Positions 1-6,875 of a stretch of 64,000 bases of DNA are shown piece by piece. The translations under genes were made by a program, and so were the position numbers. Source of the DNA: JAHEKO01 sp965212505 (GTDB taxonomy: Bacteria > Acidobacteriota > Thermoanaerobaculia > Multivoradales > JAHEKO01); NCBI GenBank assembly GCA_965212505.1, contig OZ243123.1:2604001-2668000 (forward strand). Direction: 5' to 3'. Within the stretch, counting starts at the first letter, position 1. The number at the start of each line of letters is the position of its first letter. Under the pieces are notes generated by a model. It ran no database searches. It was not told the origin of the DNA and saw only the letters and a list, made by a program, of their open reading frames with translations.

Positions 1-645
1 GACGACGGTCCGCTCCAGGGCAGCTACCAGGCGTGTCGCACGATCAGGGTCGAGTCGGTCGTCGTCGAGGGTCCTTCGACAACCCTCACCGCAGGCGACA
101 AGCTGAGCTTCGACGACGGCTTCTCGGTTGCCGCGGGAGGAGGCCTCGTGGCAGTGCTCGACGCGAGCCTCAACGGCGGCCCGACCTACGTCGAAGACCG
201 GACTCCGATCGACGAGACCATCTACACGGCACGCTTCTCCGCCCGCTTCGACGACCTGGCGCTCGCCGGCGGCGAAGAGCTCGGCAACCTCGTCGCCTAC
301 TCGGGTACCGGTCAGACGGTCTTTAGAGTTGTGGTCGAGCCCGCCAGCGGCGGCGGCTACCAACTCGCCCTCGAGGCCCGCCTCGACGGCGGCGGGCTCC
401 TCCAGACGCCTCCCGGAGACGAGCTCGCGATACCTGCCGGCTGGAGCACCGTCGAGCTCGAATGGCATGCAAGCGACGGCGACGGGGCTCTCCTGGTCGG
501 CATCAACGGCGGATCGCTCGCAGGTCTCGCCGACCTGGCGAACGGCGCCACCCGCATCGAGACGATCCGCTGGGGCGGCGTCGACGGCGCCCTCTTCACC
601 GGCAGCGGCCATCTCGAGCTCGACTCGTTCTCGTCGACTCGCTGA
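1..645 (+). CDS. Secreted protein, C-terminal part (5' end outside window)
   Basis: The frame is open from base 1 and ends at TGA 643-645, so about 214 C-terminal residues are visible and the start lies upstream. The piece begins with a short linker holding a Cys, then a segment reading AGDKLSFDDGFSVAAGG, a recurrent C-terminal motif of large exported proteins in acidobacteria-like genomes. A beta-rich region of about 150 residues follows, suggesting a LamG-like or jelly-roll fold with many alternating Gly/Asp/Leu positions and no catalytic motif. A surface or secreted location is inferred from this style. The true function sits in the missing N-terminal part. Confidence 0.6.
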   Translation, partial: DDGPLQGSYQACRTIRVESVVVEGPSTTLTAGDKLSFDDGFSVAAGGGLVAVLDASLNGGPTYVEDRTPIDETIYTARFSARFDDLALAGGEELGNLVAYSGTGQTVFRVVVEPASGGGYQLALEARLDGGGLLQTPPGDELAIPAGWSTVELEWHASDGDGALLVGINGGSLAGLADLANGATRIETIRWGGVDGALFTGSGHLELDSFSSTR

Positions 646-654
646 GGGAGCGGA

Positions 655-2379
655 CTAGCCGGCGGGCAGGCGAAAGGCCGCCATCTCCTGGCTGTTGCGC
701 ACCAGCACGATGTCGCCGACCAGCGCCGGGCGATTCCAACTCTTGCCCTCGATGGCCGGCATCCGCCCGAGTTCGACAAACCCCTCGGGCCGCGCCTTCA
801 CCAACGCCAGGTCGCCCATCTCGGTCAGAACCAGAAGCAGGTCCTGATCGGGCAGGAGAAGCACTTGGCCTTCGCCATAGCGCCCTCCCTTCCAAGAGCG
901 GGAGCCGTCTTCGAGCGCGATGCTGGCGAGGATATGGCCGTCGAAGCCATAGGCATGTCCCTCGTGAACGACCACGTCGTTGAACGAAGGCTTGAGGCGA
1001 TTCGTGGTCCAGAGCTCCTCCACCGTCCAGCTCTCGCCTGTGCGAGTGGGCGAGATGCGACGCGTACCGATCGGCATGGCGCCGTCGTTCACCATGCTCA
1101 CAAGGACATCGCCGTCCGCAGTGATCGCGGGCTGCATGATGCCGATACCCGGCCACGCGTGCTGCCAGAGGAGTGTCCCGTCGGCGGGTGCGACGCTGGC
1201 GATGGCCTCGTGCCCGAGGAGTAGGATCTGCGGTACCCCTTCGAGAGTCACGAGCTGCGGCGAGCTGTAGCTACCGCCGTGAGCGGCGGCGGCCCAGCGC
1301 AGCTCACCGCCTTCAAGCTCGTAGGCGAGCAGCTCTCCGCTCAGCGCAACCACGACCGTGTCGCCCACCACGAGCGGCGAGCTGACATGTCCCCAACCCG
1401 GCTGCCGCGCGCCGGCGTCCACAGCCGCATCCCGCGACCAGACGAGTGCTCCGTCGCGCGCGTCGAGTGCGTTCAGTCGTCCGGTTGCGCCCAACGTGAG
1501 GACGAGATCGCCGACTACCGCCGGAGTGGCCCGAGGTCCCGCGCCCACATGCGCGTCCCAAAAGCGCCCTTCGTCCGCATAGCGCCAGACCGGCTCCCCG
1601 GTCTCGAGGTCGTAGCAGAAGGTCACCTCTTCTTCGCCCCGCTGTTCCTGGGTATAGGCCTGGTCGCCTCGCACTGCGAACGAGGAGACACCCGGACCCA
1701 CCGCGCGACGCCAGAGCTCGGTCGGCGGCAGAGCCGCCCAGTCGGTTCCGACCTCGACGCCGTACACCACGCCGTCGCGCGCGGCCCCGCGAAGCCCGGG
1801 CCAACGGACTCCGGCCGAGTCGGCTCCGCGCGCACCGGCGGCGAGGGTGTCCTCGCCCGACTCAAGCAGACGCTCCTCAGCGGTCTTGGACCAGCGCCAG
1901 GAGAACTCCGCCATGCCGTCGCCGGTGACACCGGCGCTCCGCACGAGGGCCCACCCCCCGCAGGCCACGACAATCGCCGCCACCATGGCCCACCGGCGGG
2001 TCGGGTCCGCGGCCTTGCGGGTTGCGACCGCCCAGAGGACCCACGCGAGGCCCAGAACTGGGACGCCGTGGAGGAAGAACTGGAATCCCATGTTGCCCCG
2101 GGCCACCGACTCGTGCAAAAGCGGCTTCGCGGCCGCCATGCCCAGGACGCTCAAGACGATGAGGGCAAACCGATCGAACCAGGCCGCGCGGCTGAAGAAG
2201 AGCCACCAGACGGCGAGCAGGACGGTCCCACCCATCGCTCCGAGCGCGGAGACGAGACCGGCACCCGGCGCGACCCGCGGCAGGATCGACCAGAGGAACC
2301 ACTGCACCACTACGATCGCGACCCCGGGCCAGACGCGCAGGACACGGGGCTGTTCTGATGAAACTTGCGGCTTGGTCAT
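655..2379 (-). CDS. Membrane-anchored PQQ-like beta-propeller protein
   Basis: 574 residues. About five hydrophobic helices occupy residues 16-148. A periplasmic propeller follows (about 155-574) with repeated blades of the type LDARDGALVWSRD and YDLETGEPVWRYA, the PQQ/YVTN-like WD-type signature. The start is set by an AAGGAG box about 9 bases before ATG. The membrane part resembles the N-terminus of membrane-bound quinoprotein dehydrogenases, but I see no clear catalytic Asp/Glu set for PQQ and Ca2+, so it may be a structural or outer-membrane-assembly-like propeller rather than an enzyme. It is divergent from another propeller gene at 2566 across a 186-base intergenic region that must hold both promoters. 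Confidence 0.75.
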   Translation of the reverse strand: MTKPQVSSEQPRVLRVWPGVAIVVVQWFLWSILPRVAPGAGLVSALGAMGGTVLLAVWWLFFSRAAWFDRFALIVLSVLGMAAAKPLLHESVARGNMGFQFFLHGVPVLGLAWVLWAVATRKAADPTRRWAMVAAIVVACGGWALVRSAGVTGDGMAEFSWRWSKTAEERLLESGEDTLAAGARGADSAGVRWPGLRGAARDGVVYGVEVGTDWAALPPTELWRRAVGPGVSSFAVRGDQAYTQEQRGEEEVTFCYDLETGEPVWRYADEGRFWDAHVGAGPRATPAVVGDLVLTLGATGRLNALDARDGALVWSRDAAVDAGARQPGWGHVSSPLVVGDTVVVALSGELLAYELEGGELRWAAAAHGGSYSSPQLVTLEGVPQILLLGHEAIASVAPADGTLLWQHAWPGIGIMQPAITADGDVLVSMVNDGAMPIGTRRISPTRTGESWTVEELWTTNRLKPSFNDVVVHEGHAYGFDGHILASIALEDGSRSWKGGRYGEGQVLLLPDQDLLLVLTEMGDLALVKARPEGFVELGRMPAIEGKSWNRPALVGDIVLVRNSQEMAAFRLPAG

Positions 2380-2565
2380 GACTCGGCTCCTTCCACTGTC
2401 GAACTTCTGTCCCTACGAGTGGTAGACACGCGGAGGTTTCAGTCGTTTCCTTCCCCGACCCAGCGAAAGTGGCGTAAATCGTCGCCCGTGAGACCGAGGA
2501 AGGACTTGGACCGGTGTGCAATCTCGAAACGCCCGATTACAATGAGCGTTTCAAGGAGAAGACAA

Positions 2566-3978
2566 ATGAGACGGAGTCGCCTTCAGGTGTTTAGCTTCCT
2601 CACGCTCCTCCTGAGCTCATCAAACGCTGGCGCGGACTGGCCGCAGAGCTCTTTCGACGCCCACCACAGCCGATACAACGCCGTGGAGGTAGCACTGGAT
2701 GAGTCGAGCATCGGAGGGCTCGAGGTGGCCTGGATGACCTCCATCATCGGCGGCTACTTTGCGAGTCCGATCGTCGTCGACGGGCTGGTCTACATTGGTG
2801 GCCTCGACGACCGCCTGCACGCCTACGACGAGTTCACCGGCGCCGAGATCTGGACGGGCCCTTCCCAGGGGTCCATCTTCCTCGGCTCCGCCGCCTACGG
2901 CCAAGGGCTCGTCTTCGCCTCGGCCAGCTCGGGGCCGATGAGAGCGTACGATGCGCTGAATGGCGACATCGTCTGGTCGACCGCCGAGGAGACCCGCTAC
3001 CGAGCAGCGCCGGCCGTCTCTGACGGAATCGTCTACGCCATTCGCGTCGATGGCACGTTGACCGCAATCGACGCCGAGACGGGCACACTCATATGGTCGA
3101 CAGCGGCCGACTGCTGCGCGTTCGATCAGTCTCCGGCAATCGACCGAGGGCGGGTCTTCCAGAACCGTACCAACGGAACGTTGATCGCCTACGACGCCTT
3201 GACCGGCGCCGAGCTCTGGACGGCGCCCGACTCCTCGGTTGGCACCGTCGCGGCAACCGGCGGCAAGGTGATCTACACCAACAATCCCGATGTTGTCGCG
3301 CTAGACCAGGCGAGCGGTACCGAACTCTGGCGAAGCCCAGTCTTCGCCAACGCGGTCGTTGGCTCGCCAGCGGTTGCGGACGGAGTTGTCGTCGTCCAGT
3401 CGGCGGAGCTGACAGCTCTCGATGAGGCGACCGGAGCCGTCCTCTGGAGCGCTCCGACACCCGGAGGCTGGGGGCCTACCATCGCGAACGGCCTGGTCTA
3501 TGCCTCCGAACCGAACGGCATCTGGAACGCGTTCCGACTCGCGGACGGGGCTCACATCTGGTCGGTCTCGCTCGGCGGGTGTTCGGGCACTTGCTCGGAT
3601 GCGATGCCGGTCGTGACAAACGGGACCCTCTTCCTCAGTGGACCTCAGCCCAATCTGCGTGCGTACCGGCTGCCGCTGGAGCTGGCGATCTCCGGGGCCT
3701 GTCCCGGCGAGATCACCGTCGACGTGTCGGGTGCAGCTCCCTCCGGCGGGATCGCCCTGGCGATCTCCAACTCGAGCGGACAGTTCACTCTACCCGGAGG
3801 TTCCTGCGCGGGCACGGAGCTCGGACTGGAAAGCCCCCGGCTCCTCGGTCGAGCTCGGGCCGACAACGCCGGCCGCGCGTCGACGAGCCACAGTCTGCCG
3901 GCTGGTGTCTGCTCGTTCTCGATCCAAGCACTGGACTTGGTGCGATGTTCGACGAGCGAGGTGAGCCCGGCGCCCTAG
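2566..3978 (+). CDS. Secreted PQQ-like beta-propeller protein with Cys-rich C-terminal module
   Basis: 470 residues from the ATG at 2566, chosen because AAGGAG lies 8 bases upstream and a signal peptide (MRRSRLQVFSFLTLLLSSS) follows at once. An in-frame ATG at 2542 is less likely. The mature part begins ADWPQSSFDAHHSRYNA, as in outer-membrane or secreted PQQ_2/PQQ_3 propellers, and carries about seven blades such as YDALTGAELWTAP and LDEATGAVLWSAP. Residues about 376-470 form a separate module that begins GACPGEITV and contains paired Cys and the phrase CAGTELGLESP. The same module type occurs twice in the giant protein at 50625-54491. No enzyme activity can be assigned; ligand binding or surface adhesion is possible. 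Confidence 0.78.
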   Translation: MRRSRLQVFSFLTLLLSSSNAGADWPQSSFDAHHSRYNAVEVALDESSIGGLEVAWMTSIIGGYFASPIVVDGLVYIGGLDDRLHAYDEFTGAEIWTGPSQGSIFLGSAAYGQGLVFASASSGPMRAYDALNGDIVWSTAEETRYRAAPAVSDGIVYAIRVDGTLTAIDAETGTLIWSTAADCCAFDQSPAIDRGRVFQNRTNGTLIAYDALTGAELWTAPDSSVGTVAATGGKVIYTNNPDVVALDQASGTELWRSPVFANAVVGSPAVADGVVVVQSAELTALDEATGAVLWSAPTPGGWGPTIANGLVYASEPNGIWNAFRLADGAHIWSVSLGGCSGTCSDAMPVVTNGTLFLSGPQPNLRAYRLPLELAISGACPGEITVDVSGAAPSGGIALAISNSSGQFTLPGGSCAGTELGLESPRLLGRARADNAGRASTSHSLPAGVCSFSIQALDLVRCSTSEVSPAP

Positions 3979-4060
3979 CCGCCCGCGACGGGCGGGCCGA
4001 TCAGCTCCGGGCGTCTCCGCACGCGGTGAGGACGAGCGTCCGCTTGCTGATAGCGTAAAT

Positions 4061-4606
4061 GTGATGCGAACCGCGAGTTCCGTCCTGATCGGACTGATGA
4101 TGGCGGCGCTCGGCGGGGCCGAAACTCCGCTGCCGACAAGCTGGCAGACCCTCGACGATCCGCTCGAGACCTTCTCGATCAGTCATCCCCCCAACTGGCG
4201 TGCAACGCGCTATTCGGAAGGCGATTGGTCCGAGGTCGGCCTTTTCGGCGAGACCCCGCACGACATCTCGATCGTCGTCACCTCGCGCCCACTCCCCGAG
4301 GGCGAGGTGAAGCTGGATCGAACCGCGCTGAAGGATCAGCTGATCGAGCGAACCCTGACCAACCTCGGCGCCCTCGGGCACGAGGTGGTCCATATCGGTC
4401 TGGTGGACGAACTCGTCGAAGGCTGGCCGGCGTTTGCGGCCGTCGCCACCGATCGGGACCGATCCAAGATGATGACCCTCCTGCGCTCGGCCGTCGACGG
4501 TCGGGTCTATGCGGTCGCCACACTGACCGACAACCTGCAGGGGAGTCCAGAGCTCGGAGCGTTGGTGAGTCGTGTCGTGGCAACGCTCCAGATCGGTCGC
4601 CCATGA
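4061..4606 (+). CDS. Small exported protein, DcrB/PsbP-like (putative)
   Basis: 181 residues starting at GTG 4061 (or ATG 4064). A hydrophobic N-terminus (VLIGLMMAALGGAET) looks like a signal peptide. The rest has the pattern of small DcrB/PsbP-type domains: an early segment ETFSISHPPNWRATRY, a middle region on powers of charged residues, and a C-terminal segment ending in SRVVATLQIG. The assignment rests on this overall style only. Its TGA stop overlaps the ATG of the downstream SDR gene (ATGA), so the two are probably translated together, but no joint function is evident. Confidence 0.6.
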   Translation: MMRTASSVLIGLMMAALGGAETPLPTSWQTLDDPLETFSISHPPNWRATRYSEGDWSEVGLFGETPHDISIVVTSRPLPEGEVKLDRTALKDQLIERTLTNLGALGHEVVHIGLVDELVEGWPAFAAVATDRDRSKMMTLLRSAVDGRVYAVATLTDNLQGSPELGALVSRVVATLQIGRP

Positions 4607-5361
4607 GGCTTCAAGGCAAGCGTGTACTGATCACCGGCGGAAGCTCCGGCATCGGCCGAGCGATCGCACTCGGCTTTGCCCGCGAGGGTGCCGACGTAGC
4701 TTTCACCTACCGACACCGCGCCGAAGCGGCCGACCGGGTTGTGGAGGCCGTGCGTGCAGACGGCCGGGTGGCCTTCGCTGGCGCCGTCGATCTCGCCGAC
4801 ACCTCGGCCCTCCCAGCTATCTTCGACGAAGCACGAAGCGCTCTGGGAGGTCTCGACGTGCTTGTCAACAACGCGGCGGAGATCACTCGTACTGCGTTTG
4901 TCGATCTGACCGAGGAAGAACTCGACCGGGTGATGCGCACAAATTTCAAAGCACCCTTCGTCCTGACCCAGCTCTTCTGTCGCGACCGGCTCAATGCGGG
5001 GAGCGCGGGCGCCGTGGTCAACGTCTCGTCGGTCAGCGCGAGCAGCGCCATCAGCCGCATGGCTCACTACCAGTCGAGCAAAGCCGCGCTTTCGATGCTG
5101 ACGCGTAGCGTCGCCTACGAGATGGCGCCCCACGGCGTGCGGGTCAACACCATCTCGCCGGGCCTCACGGCGACAGGAGCGAACCAGAGCCAGTGGCGCG
5201 ACGACCCCAACTTCTGGGCGTCTCGCGCGGAGCCCATCCCGATCGGCCGGGCCGGCGTGCCGGAGGATCACGTCGGCGCGGCGATCTTCCTCGCTTCCGA
5301 CGAGTCCTCCTGGATGACCGGCGCCGACCTGGTCATCGACGGCGGCCAGTCGACGATCTAG
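4603..5361 (+). CDS. SDR-family NAD(P)-dependent oxidoreductase
   Basis: 252 residues. The protein starts MRLQGKRVLITGGSSGIG, with the classical SDR cofactor motif TGxxxGIG at residues 11-18. It also has NNAAEI (the NNAG-type structural motif), a Ser-containing NVSSVSASSA strand, and the catalytic Tyr-x-x-x-Lys in HYQSSKAAL. The end, SSWMTGADLVIDGGQS, is typical of FabG-like classical SDRs. Its length is normal for the family. It is a cytoplasmic enzyme reducing or oxidising a carbonyl/alcohol; the substrate cannot be read from the sequence. The start overlaps the stop of the preceding gene by four bases. The next gene downstream (5375) is convergent. Confidence 0.9.
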   Translation: MRLQGKRVLITGGSSGIGRAIALGFAREGADVAFTYRHRAEAADRVVEAVRADGRVAFAGAVDLADTSALPAIFDEARSALGGLDVLVNNAAEITRTAFVDLTEEELDRVMRTNFKAPFVLTQLFCRDRLNAGSAGAVVNVSSVSASSAISRMAHYQSSKAALSMLTRSVAYEMAPHGVRVNTISPGLTATGANQSQWRDDPNFWASRAEPIPIGRAGVPEDHVGAAIFLASDESSWMTGADLVIDGGQSTI

Positions 5362-5374
5362 TCCGTGCCTCGCC

Positions 5375-5716
5375 TTAGAGCAGCGCCTTCGCCCAGGCCT
5401 CTTCGTTGAAACCGACGAGCGTCGTGTCGCCCGCACGCACGGTCGGCGCGCGCAGGTTGCCGGTACTTCCGAGAAAGTGATCCAGCACCTCGTCGTCGAC
5501 GGTCCCGCCGGTCTCGAACTCGTCGAGACGGCGCCCCTTGGAGACGATCACGCGCTTCGAACCCCCGAGGATCTCTCGCGCGTCATCCCGTTGCAGCTTA
5601 CGCGACGCGGGAACACGTTCCTCGACCTCCAGTCCGTGTACGTCCATGAACCTGGACGCCCTCACACAACCCGTTCAGCCGGGGCGATGGTAGTACCACT
5701 CGATCGATCTAGCCAT
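5375..5716 (-). CDS. ArsC-family thioredoxin-fold selenoprotein (in-frame UGA read as Sec)
   Basis: The unbroken downstream frame (from GTG 5665) encodes 96 residues ending GSTGNLRAPTVRAGDTTL and VGFNEEAWAKAL, the C-terminal half of the ArsC/Spx-like glutaredoxin-fold family, but it lacks the N-terminal redox strand. Reading upstream in the same frame gives MARSIEWYYHRPG, then TGA at 5677-5675, then TGC and the rest. With the UGA read as selenocysteine the protein is 113 residues with U14-x-x-C17 exactly where the family has its CxxC motif. This family is known to contain selenoproteins. A SECIS-like hairpin follows the UGA. No clear Shine-Dalgarno precedes ATG 5716; GTG 5725 is an in-frame alternative. 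The likely role is thiol/selenol redox chemistry; the substrate is unknown. A nonsense-mutated pseudogene is the alternative, but conservation on both sides argues against it. Confidence 0.82.
5636..5667 (-). promoter_or_regulatory. SECIS-like hairpin downstream of the UGA codon
   Basis: On the coding (minus) strand, 21 bases separate the UGA from an 8-base apical loop AGGTTCAT closed by a perfect stem CGTCC/GGACG (5658-5654 with 5645-5641). A lower stem GTGT/ACAC (5667-5664 with 5639-5636) continues below an asymmetric internal loop. A guanosine within the first two loop positions and this distance fit the general bacterial SECIS pattern, and the AGGTT loop resembles the AGGTCT loop of the E. 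coli fdhF element. It would be bound by SelB to recode the UGA. Confidence 0.65.
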
Positions 5717-5793
5717 GGGCCGCACCAAGATACCGGCCAGGGCACGGGAGTGTAAAGAGCCGTTCGATAGCATCCGCCTCGGAGGCACGCGAG

Positions 5794-6801
5794 ATGAGCC
5801 TGTCGAACTTCGAACGCTATCCACTTCTGTTCGGTCCGTCCCCGATTCAACCGCTGCGAAGACTGAGCGCCCACCTTGGCGGCCAAGTCGAGATCTGGGC
5901 CAAGCGCGAGGACTGCAACTCGGGGATCGCCTTCGGCGGCAACAAGGTCCGCAAGCTCGAGTATCTGATCCCCGACGCCCTCGCACAGGGTGCCGACACG
6001 CTGGTCTCGATCGGCGGCGTCCAATCGAATCACACGCGAGCTGTCGCCGGCGTCGCAGCGCACGTCGGCCTGAAGGCGGTCACCGTGCAGGAATCGTGGG
6101 TCGAGTGGGACGACCCGCTCTACGACAAGGTCGGTAACCTCCAACTCTCGCGCATCCTCGGCAGCGACATCCGCATGGACACCGCGGGATTCGACATCGG
6201 CATCCGCGACAGTTGGCAGCGGGCGCTCGAGTCGGTGCACGCCGCCGGCGGCACGCCCTACGCGATCCCTGCGGGGGCCTCAGACCACCCGCTCGGCGGT
6301 CTCGGTTTCGTGGGCTGGGCGGATGAGGTGTGCGCTCAAGAGAACGAGCACGACCTCTTCTTCGACACAGTGATCGTCTGCTCGGTGACCGGTTCCACCC
6401 AGGCCGGGATGGTCGCCGGGTTTGCCGGGCAGGGCCGACCGCGCCGCGTCTTGGGCATCGACGGCTCGGCGACCCCGGACAAGACCCGGGAGCAGATCGC
6501 CCGCATCGCAGACTTCACCGCCGATGCCATCCAGCTGGGACGAGACCTGAGCGATGACGAGATCGTCCTCGTCGACGGCTATAGCGCCGGCACGTACGGA
6601 ATCCCCGACGACGGCACGCTCGACGCGATCCGCACCTGCGCCCGTCTCGAAGGCATGCTCACCGACCCGGTCTACGAGGGCAAGTCGATGGCCGGCCTCA
6701 TGGGGCTGATTCGCTCTGGAGAGATCGCCCCCGGCTCGAGAGTGCTCTACGCCCACCTGGGCGGCCAGCCCGCCCTGGGAGCCTACGCGGGTGTCCTCTG
6801 A
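5794..6801 (+). CDS. acdS: 1-aminocyclopropane-1-carboxylate (ACC) deaminase
   Basis: 335 residues, a cytoplasmic PLP enzyme that opens ACC to alpha-ketobutyrate and ammonia. GGAGG lies 8 bases before ATG. The sequence follows the well-studied Pseudomonas enzymes almost without gaps. Lys51 (GGNK) is the PLP lysine and Ser78 (GGVQSN) the catalytic serine. Tyr268, Tyr294 and Glu295 (DPVYEGKSM) and Leu322 (HLGG) are all in place. Glu295 and Leu322 separate true ACC deaminases from the related D-cysteine desulfhydrases, so the call is specific. ACC is the plant ethylene precursor, and the gene is usually linked with plant-associated bacteria. It is divergent from the selenoprotein gene across 77 bases and followed by a terminator. 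Confidence 0.93.
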   Translation: MSLSNFERYPLLFGPSPIQPLRRLSAHLGGQVEIWAKREDCNSGIAFGGNKVRKLEYLIPDALAQGADTLVSIGGVQSNHTRAVAGVAAHVGLKAVTVQESWVEWDDPLYDKVGNLQLSRILGSDIRMDTAGFDIGIRDSWQRALESVHAAGGTPYAIPAGASDHPLGGLGFVGWADEVCAQENEHDLFFDTVIVCSVTGSTQAGMVAGFAGQGRPRRVLGIDGSATPDKTREQIARIADFTADAIQLGRDLSDDEIVLVDGYSAGTYGIPDDGTLDAIRTCARLEGMLTDPVYEGKSMAGLMGLIRSGEIAPGSRVLYAHLGGQPALGAYAGVL

Positions 6802-6822
6802 GAGCTCGGAGCCCACGAAAAA

Positions 6823-6852
6823 GGGCTGCCCGGTCTCGCGACCGAGCAGCCC
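6823..6852 (-). terminator. Intrinsic terminator between acdS and the TonB receptor
   Basis: A perfect 7-bp outer stem (GGGCTGC/GCAGCCC) contains an inner GGTC/GACC stem. On the minus strand the hairpin is followed by five T residues (AAAAA at 6818-6822 on the plus strand), giving a good Rho-independent terminator for the receptor gene. It can also serve acdS from the other side. Confidence 0.75.
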
Positions 6853-6875
6853 GAATAGCCGAAGCTAGCTAGAAG

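Noticed and set aside
5375..5665. A 96-residue gene starting at GTG 5665
   Set aside because: It lacks the N-terminal redox strand and its start is inside the conserved family sequence; reading through the UGA gives a full-length protein.
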